Below are positions 36,401-48,600 of a stretch of 64,000 bases of DNA, piece by piece. The DNA is taken from NCBI GenBank assembly GCA_964019695.1, contig CAXHUL010000250.1, positions 1,178,001-1,242,000 on the forward strand, written 5' to 3'. A model generated the notes under the pieces. That model searched no databases, was not told the DNA's origin, and was given only the letters and a program-made list of their open reading frames with translations. This DNA comes from Loripinus fragilis (lineage: Eukaryota; Mollusca; Bivalvia; Lucinida; Lucinidae). How positions within the stretch are numbered: position 1 is the stretch's first letter; each line of letters opens with the position of its first letter. Position numbers and translations under genes: made by a program.

Positions 36401-39400
36401 TGACCTAAACTTTCTATCGTTTGCAGCGCTTCACCGGATACGTACTGCCGCAACTGGAGCAACTTGTATTCAGGTGTAGCTGGGGCGTTATCAATGCAGG
36501 CGAGGAATGCAGCCTTCCAGCTTTGATACGTTCTTTTATCACCATGAAACACGGGAATCTCCACGCGTTTGAGCTGTCGCCACAGGTCCTGTCCTAGAGA
36601 TGGAGCTTCTCGGTTGTGCATATTAGTTGTTTCAAACGGCGTTGCATTCGCATCAAGTACTGATAAATTATCCTGCTTTGAATAATTATCCCTGATTTGC
36701 TGCTGGTGGCGAGAGCGTATGTCCTCGAATTTTGCAACATTCTTAATCTCATTTTCATTTTGCCTAGAGCATGTTTGAATATGGTCGCGAACTTGCAGCA
36801 TTGCAGGATTGTTCTTATTTGCGTATACAGCGCTTACCTCCTGTTCTGTTTGTGGTAAAACTTGCTGCCTTTCTACCTCCTTCTTGTTGGTTTCCGAAAT
36901 GTTCATATGCTCAAGCATATCGATCGTAAGGATGTCCGATGTAACACTTGATCTTTCATCTTGGCGAGATTCAAGATAGTCTGTTGCAGCCTCACGAGCT
37001 GAACTATATTCGTCGAGTATCTTTTCTAGCTCGTTCGACACTCGCATGCTTTTTTGCACTTCATCTATACTTATATAAAATTCAGCGAAAGACGTTAAAA
37101 CGTCCGTAGCAAGCTCCGACAGTGAGTCCATTTTTCCACAGGCATCAAGTACCGCCCTGCGACTTGGGGGCTCTTGTTCCTCGAGTAGCGATACCAACTT
37201 ATTTTTACACCGACTAAAATTTGCTTTTGCTCGAGCTTTGTCTTTCTTGTATTCCGCTTCTAGCCGTTCAGTGCTGACTGTTGAACGATAGTCCCTATTC
37301 TCGGATGACGCCATAATCGATCTTGATAGTTCTGTTTTACACTGGTTTCGATAATAAACCTCGCTCTGCTACCAATTTGTTGCCGTGATGTTCCCGATAA
37401 TGGATATGGCAAACAAAATAATAAGAAACTCCGATGATAAGTTTCACAAATTCTTCATAAGTAAAGTCTCTGCACAGTAAAAACAATAAGTCCGTCCGAA
37501 AATGACAGAAATATATGGCGACTCTACTTGAAACTCCTTAGTTACTAACGTCAAAAATCTACGTCACGCTAACGTTACGCAATTACGTTAATTGCGTAAC
37601 GCTAACGTTACGTTAAGCACGTTAATTCATACAAGAGATGAACCTTATATCCAAGTCAGTTCGTACAGGAGAAGGACCTCACATCCACTGTCTAAAAGTT
37701 AATAAGTTGTCGGATAAAGAATGGTGTCTTTGAAGTGCAAAATAAATTAAAAATGTGTTTGAATCTTTTTAGATGATATCATAGGCATGAACTCATGCTA
37801 AGAATCAAGGTCTGCATTTTGCACCCAAGATCATAATTGTGCAGCTAATAAAGATGGCCTATATAATCTGCAGATGAATAAATTAAACCAAGTGATATTA
37901 ATATCTAGGTGTTAATTGGAGTCCTAATAAATACAGGTGTCCATGACATTGGCATAAAATTTCTGGTAAATTAGTAAAGTGATCCTTTTAATCTTACTCT
38001 TATTCCATTTCAAATATTTTTTTTGCTTTTGTTTCATATGAGTATGATAATCAAACAGTATTTGCATCAGCAATCGAGGACTCTTATAAATTTTGAAATT
38101 TATAACCTTCCATTTCTAAATGTCAATGATTTTTGATTTCCTTTCCCTTAATGTTTGATTTGCTGAAACTGGTTCCTAATTCAAATCTTATAAATTTACA
38201 TAATGGTCACAAATTTATAATATAATTTCAGAAAGAATAACAGACTTATTTCATACACATTATTTAAGAAATAGATCAGCTCTAGCAGTGAATTGTTGAG
38301 TAATAATTCACTGTTTGGAGGTCAGTTGTAAAGAAGATCAAATCACGAGCGCGCAGCGCGAGCGAATTATCTTCGTACAACGGACCGACAAACAGTGAAT
38401 TATTACTCAACAATTCACGCACTGGGGCTGATCTATTTCGATTCTAACACAAAATAAACGACGAAAAAACATTTGAAATCTTCAGCTTCTTCCAACTCTC
38501 TGCCATTGCACTGAAGAACTCCCGCCAATACTTAGACTACGTCGCATACGTTTACATGTATTTGTAACGTTTTTCAAGCGTAAAAACGACGTTACACTGT
38601 CTAACGTCATGAATGACGTCATTTTCCAGTAACAAATGACGTCGGCTAGCACGTACTTTCCTCGCGATTTCAAAACTGTGAATTATTGTTTGATATATCA
38701 CACTTTTTTAGCATTGGCTCTATAGGCGAGGTGTGTTAGAATAAATCTTAAAGCAAAAATGTAAGTTGAACATAATGCATATACTTTCACTGGTGAAATA
38801 TAATATGTTTTTTTTTCACAATACAAGTGAAATCTAACATTTATGGAAAACTGCTATGATTTTTGTTTTCCCTTGGGCAAAGGGAAAGGACCTCGGACAG
38901 TTTCCTATTCAATCTGCCCAAATTTTGACAGCCTGAGGCTAGGATAATGCATAACTGACAACCATAGTTTAGTGCTTAAATCAAACCCTTACATTTAGTG
39001 CACCTAGCAAAATAAAAATATTTTGAAAATATTGCATAATTATGTCAGGACTCTAGGGTTTAGGGGGTGAGGGTATTTTTCGTTACCAAATTTTATTTCA
39101 CAGAAAGTCAAAGTTTCGTCGAGTATTCCCCTAAATACATGTAAATACAATGTTTGCGGCATAAAACTTGAGACGAAAGTGATGTGTTTGCATAAAATTC
39201 GGATTGAGAAGATTTCATCGTTTCATCTAAAGAAGTGTGCTGTCAATAACTTTTGACTATTACCTGTAATGTTTCAAGGTCAACCAGTTTGAAGTGCACT
39301 GAGGTGTATCATATCTGCATACTATATAAATCATAGTCTAGATAAACACAGTTTTTTGTGTAAAATCGTTAATATTTTCTTACACATCAGATTTAGGCTA

Positions 39401-39626
39401 TAATTTGGTGCTTAAAAGAACTGTCTCATTGACACGGTTCTTTTGAGCACCCACAACATACGTTTTGGTTGTGAAATGGGACAAGTAATTACTTTGTAAG
39501 CACCCTTAACTAAAGCCCTGATACATGCCATTTTAAATTGATATTTACCTACAGGCTTTTACAAAATAAGTTTCTTATATGTTTTTATAATAAAGTGTTT
39601 TTGAGCATTTTGACAGCGTTCCCCCG

Positions 39627-39691
<65 letters not shown>

Positions 39692-42600
39692 TGACCAATC
39701 ATGCCGTTTTTATATGATGTGTGAAATGTAAAACTACAACGGTATGCAAAAGTAGATTAGCTTTCAACCCATATTTTTCAATTGGTACTTTTCCAATGAG
39801 AAAACGGCTTTTGTGGATAAGTCGAGTGTTGAACCTACTATCTTTTTCATAGAAAAAATATCATTTTCTTTGAAACTTTTCTCTGCTCATTTTTATGGGC
39901 AATCCTTCATTAAGACTGTCCGAGGTCCTTTCCAAAATATTTCATTGATTTACAAGTATAACCAGAAGAATTTTATTTTTTCTGCTCATAAAAATGTCTT
40001 TAATTTCATAAATAAACAATGTTTTATGATCTGTAAAATATATCTTTTGATATGCTCTATCAACTAAATGTATTACCTATCTGTTATTGAAAATACAGTT
40101 TTGACTTTCATTATCCCCTCGCTTTTTTAAAAAAGCGTCGGGGATATTGCAATCGCCTCCGTCCGTCAGGCTATCTCCTTCTAAACCATTGGACAAAATC
40201 CAACCAAATTTGGTGTGTGAGTTACTTACATGAATGGGGTGTGCAACGGCACATTTTTTTGCCCCGCCCCCTGGGGCCCTGGTTTGATTTATTGATTTGA
40301 TTCTTTACGTCCCATCAACAATCTTTCAGTTATAAAGGGACGGGTCTTCCTGGGTTGAACCAGTACTAAGCTAGGATTAATGTTCTTGCTCAAGGACACA
40401 ACACAGTGACGCCGGTGAGGCTCGAACCCGCCCTGGGGCCCTGGGGAGGGGCCAAAAGGTCAAATATCATTAAACATCATAGAATTTCAATTACAAAGAC
40501 AATTTCAAAGATTTTTTAACCAAACTTTGTGTGTCTTCTCACATATGAAAGATATAAAACATTTCAGACGGGATTTCATTTGGTCGCCTGGGTCATGCCC
40601 CAGGGGTCGGACTTAGGGGTACTGTGGGGGTTTGGGGGGTCAAATTTTTTTTTTGGAAATTCAACCAGATTTGGTGTGTGAGCCACTTATATGAATGGCA
40701 CATGCACCGGCACCATTTTTTTGGTCCCCGCCCCCTGGGGCCTTGGGGAGGGGCCAAAAGGTCAAATATCATTAAACCTGAATAAAAAAAGTCAATTTCA
40801 AAGGTTTTTAAACCAAACTTTGTGTAACTTCTCACAAATGAAAGATATATAACATATCAGACGGGATTTTCATTCGGCTGCCTGGGTCATGCCCAGGGGT
40901 GGGACTTGGGGGTACTTTGGGGGGTTGGGGGTCAAAATTTTTTTCTTCCGAAATTCAACCAGATTTGGTGTGTGAGTTACTCACATGAATGGCACATGCA
41001 CCGGCACAATTTTTTGGGTCCCCGCCCCCTGGGACCTTGGGGAGGGGTCAAAAATTTAATTTTCTGAACATGGCCATGTGGCATATCAAATTAAAGGGGA
41101 TGAGCAGTAGACCACGATACACTGAACAATTTTAACCTACGATAAAACTGGTGACCTTGGGATGGGGTCAAAGGGACAATTACCATTAGATTTCTTCGAG
41201 AGCGTGGGGATTTGCGATGGTGCGCCATCGAATGTGTTCTAGTTTTGATATGACTTTAAAGAAATATCTTTCTTTGGAATGACAATAAAAGTTATGAAAA
41301 GGGCAAATCATGCTGAATTTTTTTTTATCAAAATTCAAGTGATTTTCTACCACAAGTACCTGTACATATTTGTTAAAGTTTCACAAGTTACCATTTTCTA
41401 CAGTAGTTTAGATACTTTTATTAACACTAATACTCCTACGCCAAAAGGTGGTGCGCCTACACAGGCGGAATATACATCCAAGAAAGAAAGGTTTAACAAT
41501 TCAAGTGATTAGGAAATGTAATATTTATTCTGGAGGTTAAACTTATACTCAGACAATTACTCTGTGCAAAATATTCACAACCTATTTCCTGGCAAAAGAA
41601 GAGCAACTGTTGGGCCGGTTCGACCCATATATATATTAAATGGATCTAAAATTCTGAAAGCATTCATTATATTCGAGACAGTCTTTCTAATTTCAAAGTG
41701 CTGCGGGTCACTTTTTCCAAATTATATACCTAATTATATGCCCCTTATTATGTACCTCTAGGTCTATACCTGTATGAATTAATGCATATTTTAAGACATT
41801 CATAACCTTAGACATTCTTGAAATTAAAAGAATGGTTCCAAGATACGAAGGCCATTCATAAGTAACCGGTCTACCCTACTTCTGATCCAGATAGGTCGCT
41901 TATTCTTTATAAAATTAATCTCTAGCAAGATACTCTTTGACCTTATGTTTGAAAAAAAATATTATCTAATAATTTAACAAATATACAGCCACCATTGAAA
42001 GTGTGCTAAAATAACTTGGAAATATGCAGTACTACTATGTTCAAGAGTCATTTTCAAAAGGCAAATTGCACATTTTATTTGTAACTAAGCTATAATTGAA
42101 GCCAATAGAAATTTTTTTTCATGTTTTTAAATGAGAATAAGTTTCAGTGCTTTTGAAAAAAATCAGTCTTCAAATTTAATTGTTACATATTCCCTTAGAA
42201 GAAATGGAAATTTCGTTTGTGAAAATTTGAGAATTCAAACATTTTGCCCCTTTCTATTTTGACTAAAATGTATTAATAATTATATTCGGATATTAATTGA
42301 TATATTACATAAATACATGTAGTTGTTAAAAGTTTTACTTTCTGAGAGTTCCAACATGTCTGAAAAGAGTTATGGTCCAGACTCCTTAACCAAGGGTCAT
42401 TTAAGTTAGTATTGTGATTTATCAAATTATGCAATATTGTTGTTTTCATGCCACCATGTAGGCGACAAATTTTCCGTTCCATTAGGCGACAAATTTTCCG
42501 TTCCATTGATATATTACACATACTCACACCATTTTTCATACTAAAGATAATTACCAAATAGTAAAATTTACGTAACAACCAAATTCGACGAAAACAAATC

Positions 42601-45600
42601 ATTTGACTCACTGGCCACCCTCGAAGACGCAATAAATTACCAACTAATGAACCAATAATGTTTTAATTTTGGACATATGTCTTAAAATGGTGACGAAACA
42701 CACTGTGTAAATCTTGACTGTTTTGGTCAGTTAGAAATAGGTCAGGCTGGTTACTTATTGAATCACCCTCGCAAGCATGAGAATATAAATCAAATTGAAT
42801 TACAAATCTTCAAAAAAGATTAAGCATTATGATGAAATTAATTCTATTACCAAAATTTCAATGTCAGTGGGCCATTTAAAATGGCATTTAGCGGCTTTAA
42901 ACAGGACGGGAAGGGTGCAAGGGGAGGGAGAAGGAAATATGAATGTGATGAAAGGAAATACAAACCAATGAACATAACATCAGGAAGACGAATACTCTAT
43001 ATACCCCTTTCGTAAATTAAAATGAATTGCATTTTATGTCTGCAGCAGTTTGTGATGATTTGAATTGTTCTATTGTTGGTTGCGGATTCTTCAATGTTTT
43101 TGTTTTGTTAATTACTTTTACATTTCATATTCTAACAATGTCAATTTCACATATTTCCAAATCATTTGTTAGGAAATAAAAATACAATTTGTTTTATCAT
43201 TTATGCCTTCTAAATTTGGCGATAAAGGTTTCAATATAACTCAAAAATAAAATAAAAATTATAGAAAAAAGTTGTAATTATTTTAATGTATATTCTATAT
43301 TTTAAATTTTATTTAATTTTAATAGTTAATATTTTTTATGTTCTATGTTGGTCTGTGGAAAGTTATGTTTTGATCTGAGGTGAGGTCTGTGTAATACCAT
43401 AATATGAGAGATTAGGTATCTGACATTTATTTTTTACAATTTTATACCGAAATTTGTATTTTTGTTATTGTTGAATATTCAGCAATATAAATAGAAAATT
43501 ATAAATATTCAGCAATAATAGAAGATAATAATAATAAATGAAAAAAGTCTGATTTAAAAATTTGAGATATTAAATAGAAGTGCAAACATTCTACATCATA
43601 GAACTAATGGTCTGTGGTGTTATAATGTTTGGCAATCTTGGTTTAAAACTCTTAAATTTAATAATTTTTCACATTTTACTACTTTAAAATTTATCATTCT
43701 TATTGTAAATATTTTGTATTGTGGTCTGTGGTGGTCTGTGGTGATCTGTGATGCTCTGTGGTATTTAGACTCGCCCTCTGAGACTGATGCTGTTATGGAG
43801 ATTTATGAACCATTCTTATCAGATGGTTCCGTGTCACTTAATAGTGACTTTGCCCAATCTACCCCTATTAAAATCTTACGAGATACTGGTGCTTCTCAAT
43901 CCCTTATCTTGGCAGATACACTGCCTCTTTCTGAGAAGACTTCTTCTGGGACAAGTGTCCTTATCCAGGGTGTAGAGTGTGGATTTATTAATGTACCGCT
44001 CCATAACATTTGTTTGTCCTCAGACTTAGTTACTGGTCTTGTGCCTGTAGGTATTAGACCTTCTTTACCTTTTAAAGGTGTTCACTTGCTTTTAGGCAAT
44101 GATTTGGCTGGAGATAAGGTTGTAGTAGACCCACTTTTGACCAACACACCTTGTGTTGATCAACCGCCTGATCCTATTGAGCAGGAAATTCCTGACCTTT
44201 ACCCTTCTTGTGCTGTCACTAGGGCAATGGTAAAGAAAGCCAAACAGAATAATGGGATGCAGGATATTAATTTAGCTGACACTTTGATAGGTCAGTCCTT
44301 TAATGATGAGATTTCAAATTCTTTTTCTCCCAGCCAGTCTGACATTCAGACTGACTTTGACATTTCAAGGTCAAACACTGACCTTTCACCTTCAATTTCA
44401 AATGTCAAGATCACAGCTTTGTAAGGAACAACATAGTGATCCTGAGATATCACCTTTCTTTGATAGAGCTTTAGATGAAAATGAAATGTCACAGGTCCCT
44501 GTTTGCTATTATGTAAAAAATGACATTTTGATGAGAAAATGGCGTCCTCCTGATGTCTCAGCAGATGATGAGTGGACTGTTAACCACCAGATTGTTGTCC
44601 CAAGAGCTTATCGTCCTGAAATTTTGAATTTGGCCTTCCAAGGTCTGTACAATCTGATCAAGGTTCAAATTTTATGTCAGGAATTTTTCAACAAGTCATG
44701 CATGAACTTGGTATCAAACAATACAAGTCATCGGCTTATCATCCTGAAAGCAAGGGTGCCTTAGAAAGATTACATCAAACTTTGAAAAACATGATCAGAT
44801 CTTACTGCTTTGACACTGAAAAGGATTGGGATGAGGGCATACATTTGCTTTTATTTGCTGTTAGAGAATCTGTACAAGAGTCTATTGGGTTCAGCCCATT
44901 TGAACTGGTATTTGGGCATACTGTGCACGGACCTTTGAAACTTCTGAAAGAAAAAATCCTCTCAGATGATGACAGCTCTTTGAACTTACTTCATTATGTG
45001 TCTGATTTCAAAAATAGACTATCAAAAGCCTGTGAAGCTGCTCGGTCCAATCTCAAATCGGCTCAAAACAAAATGAAATTGCGTTATGATGAAAATGCTC
45101 AGGATAGAAATTTTGAACCTTGAGACAAGGTACTTGCTCTTTTGCCCATTCCTGGTAGACCATTGCAAGCTCGATATTATGGTCCTTATACTGTTGACAA
45201 AAAGATAAGTGATGTTAATTACACTGTCAACACTCCTGGGAGACGCAAACAAAAACAGTTATGTCATATCAACATGCTTAAAAAGTACATTGATAGGGAT
45301 AGTTCTGTTATTTCATCAGTAAATCTAGTAAATACTGTCCCTCTTGAACAAAATCAAATGGACTCTGAAGATATGAACTTTGTGAAATCTGATCCCGCGT
45401 CATCAAAACTCAAGAACTCTGATATCTTAAAGGATCTTGACCAGAAATTGTCTCATCTTAGTTCAGACAAGAAACTTGAACTGAAGCAGTTAATTCTTGA
45501 ATATGAGCACTTATTTCCGGATATTCCATCCAAAACTGACAAAATCTATCATGATGTTGAACTTATTGATGGTTCAAAACCTGTGAAACAACATCCATAC

Positions 45601-48600
45601 AGAATGATCCCTGTAAAACAACAAATTATCAGAGAAGAAGTTCAATATTTGCCAGACAATGACTTTATAGAACCTAGTCAAAGTGAATGGAGTTCTCCTT
45701 GTATTCTTGTACCAAAACCTGATGGGACATTTTGCATGTGTACGGACTATCGTAAAGTAAATTCTGTCACCAAAACGGACACATTTCCTATCCCACGAAT
45801 CGATGACAGCATCGATAACATTGGACAAGCCAAATATGCTATAAAATTCGACCTGCTTAAAGGATTTTGGCAAATACCTCTGACAAACAGAGCAAAGGAG
45901 ATCTCAGCATTTGTTACTCCAGACGGATTGTATCAGTATAAAGTTATGCCGTTTGGAATGAAGAACTCCCCAGAGACATTTCAACGCTTAGTTAACAACT
46001 TGATATTTAATCTGGCTGGCTGTTAAGCCTATATCGACAAGGCTATCATCTTCAGCGAAGAATGGGAACGACACTTACAAACTATCAGAAATTTCTTCGA
46101 CAGACTTAGTGAAGCTAAACTAACAGTTAACTTAACAAAGAGTGAATTTTGCCATGCAAATCTGACATTTTTAGGTCGTCTGGTGGGACAAGGTCAGGAA
46201 AAACCTGTAGAAGCTAAAGTTGAGGCTATTGCAGATTTTCCCGTACCTTCTGGCAAAAGACAACTGATGCGCTTTCTTGGTATGGCTGGATATTACAGGA
46301 AATTCTGTAATAACTTCTCTGTCATATCAGAGCCTTTGACAAACTTACTTGGAAAAAGGGTCAAGTTTATTTGGACTGATAACTGTCAGAAGTCTTTTGA
46401 AAAGCTTGAAGCCATACTTAAAAGTGATCCAGTTCATTTAGCACCAAGATTTAACAAAGAATTTAAGTTGGCCGTAGATGCCAGTGATGTTGGTGCAGGC
46501 AGTGTATCGTTACAAGATGACAATGGTGTTGATCATCCTGTTTGTTACTATTCTAAAAAGTTTATCAAACATCAGAGAAATTACTCTACTGTAGAGAAAG
46601 AATGCTTATCTCTCATTCTTGCTCTTCAGCACTTCGAAGTTTACCTAGCCTCTTCAGTTGCACCTATTGTCATTTTCACTGATCACAATCCACTGACTTT
46701 CATTCATAAAATGAAAAACAAGAACCAGTGTTTACTCAGAAGGAGTCTCATGTTGCAAGGGGCACAATCTAGATATCAGACATATTAAAGGAAAAGATAA
46801 TATCATCCCAGATGCACTCTCTAGGGCTTAGATGCCTCAGCATTTTCGATATTGAGTTTGTGCTATTGCTCCTTATTGATCTGATGTGAATTCACATTAT
46901 TGTTTATTTATATATTTTAATTGTTCATTATTGCAAAAGAAAGCTTAACTTCATAAAACTTTCTTTTCTTTGAGAAGGGGAAGTGTAACATGTATGGTGA
47001 ATATCTGTTTCATATTTTGTTTACTTAGTTTCTGATTGACCCAGATATTGGAGAAATTGATGGTAAATAAGTTATTGTAAACAAGGTATTTATTTGGTTA
47101 TAAGAATTTTCTAGAATGACGACTAATCATCTAGAACCTAAAAATGCATTGTCATAGAAGGTTCTGGAACCTTGGAGAAAAGCCCAGAATTCACTAGATT
47201 TTTCTTTTCCATGCCAATAGAAGTTTCTGGAATTAACTGGAATCATTGAGTAATCTATGGAACTTTCCGGAATGAATAAATATAGCATATGATATCATAA
47301 TTCTTCCTGATTATTCCGGAACTTTCTTAAAGGGTATATATAAGAGTAAATTTTTCATAAGGGCATCTTTGAAATAATTTCACCTTTTAAAAGTCTAAAC
47401 CTTTTGTGCTGGAATTCTATATTGGAATACTTAGTGCTTAACTTATTCATTCTGGATTACTTTGGATTATTCAGTTTTGAATTCAGACTTCATGTTCATT
47501 TGGATTTATCTTCAAAATCTGGGATCAGAAACTGCTGAAAGACTTGTGTTGATAAATATTCTGAGTTTCCTGAATTCTTTTCTAGTTACGCCTGGCACGT
47601 AACATTAGAAGATACACCCGTTTTAGCTTTTAAAATCAGTAAAAGGGGGATGGGATGTATTTAGGGCGGCCGTGTTATGGATATTCTTTAGATTGCCATC
47701 TTGTCTACTTAGCAATACCAGGGACATGTCCGTTATGCATGAAAAAGCAAAATGTGTTTGTATTATTTATATGCAACCGCAAAAATTGGAATTCAAATTT
47801 GTTCAAATAAACATGAAACAGGTCTCGTATAATCTGGGCCAGTCTAGTGTTAGGCAAGCACCTAACCTTTGTTAGGCTAGCACCAATAATCATATTATAA
47901 CATGTATTAAACAAACACCAATATACATTTCCTAACTTGTGTTAGGCAAGCACCAATAAATGTTTCCTAACTTGTGTTAAACAAACACCAATAAACATTT
48001 CCTAACTTGTGTTAGGCAAGCATCAATAAAGTTTCCTAGCCTGTGTTAGGGATGCACCAATAAACATATCCTAACCTGAGTTAGGCAAGCACCAATAAAC
48101 ATATCCTATCCTGTGTTAGGCAAGCACCAATAAAGATATCCTATCTTGTGTTAGGCAAGCACCAATAAAGTTTCTTAACCTATGTTAGGCATGCACCAAT
48201 AAACATATCCTAACCTGTGTTAGGCAAGCACCAAAAAACATAGCCTAGCCTATGCTAGGCAAGCACCAATAAACATATCCTATCCTGTGTTAGGCAAGCA
48301 CCAATTAAAATCCTAGCCTGTGTTAGGCAAGGACCAATAAAAAATCCTAACCTGTGTTAGGCAAGCACCAATACACATTTCCTATCCTGTGTTAGGCAAG
48401 CATCAATTAAAATCCTAGTCTGTGTTAGACAAGCAACAATTTAAATCCTAGCCTGTGTTAGGCAAGGACCAATAAACATATCCTAACCTGTGTTAAGCGA
48501 GCATCAATAAGTATATCTTATTAACCTGTGTAAGGCAAGTACCTTTGAGCATATTTAAACATGTGTTAGGCAACACCGATTCAGAATTTCAAACTTGTGT

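Larger units (their letters stand above)
31009..37687 (-). mobile_element. BEL/Pao LTR retrotransposon, apparently intact
   Basis: Two 310 bp LTRs (31,009-31,318 and 37,378-37,687) appear identical base for base and are flanked by the 5 bp duplication CTGTC (31,004-31,008 and 37,688-37,692). On the minus strand the primer binding site TGGTAGCAGAGCGAGG follows the 5' LTR after three bases. The polypurine tract GGGAGGGGAAGAA abuts the 3' LTR. One uninterrupted 1911-codon frame fills the interior. There is no envelope-like frame. Identical LTRs imply recent insertion. Confidence 0.96.
37688..40084. other. Interior of 16.7 kb element, right part, gene-free
   Basis: No gene. It contains a MITE at 38,269-38,438, the third copy of the 75 bp palindrome at 39,390-39,466 and a poly-C tract at 39,627-39,690. 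Otherwise it is AT-rich. Confidence 0.55.
27041..43772. mobile_element. 16.7 kb TIR element nested in gypsy element
   Basis: The ends are long inverted repeats (27,041-27,807 and 43,025-43,772) beginning GAGTCTAAATACCACAG with reiterated ACCACAGACC units. It separates gag from protease of the gypsy element. The sequence not belonging to the BEL insertion (about 10 kb) has no recognisable transposase, integrase, DNA polymerase or ATPase. I found no convincing target-site duplication. It may be a foldback-type or very large non-autonomous DNA transposon. Confidence 0.75.
24556..47604 (+). mobile_element. Ty3/gypsy LTR retrotransposon, Gmr1-like, defective
   Basis: Two LTRs in direct orientation (24,556-25,331 and 46,984-47,604) start TGTAACATG and end CACGTAACA. 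They are flanked by a 4 bp duplication TTAG (24,552-24,555, 47,605-47,608). After the 5' LTR comes GAAATTGGGGGCTCAG, a possible primer binding site beginning TGG. GAGAAGGGGAAG before the 3' LTR is a polypurine tract. Coding order is Gag, protease, integrase remnant with GPY/F, reverse transcriptase, RNase H. Integrase before RT is the arrangement of the Gmr1 clade. The element is split at 27,041-43,772 by a large TIR element, and Gag and Pol are disrupted. Confidence 0.92.

Noticed and set aside
27041..43772. Polinton/Maverick
   Set aside because: Size and long TIRs fit, but no Polinton gene is visible and there is no 6 bp target duplication at the ends I can define.
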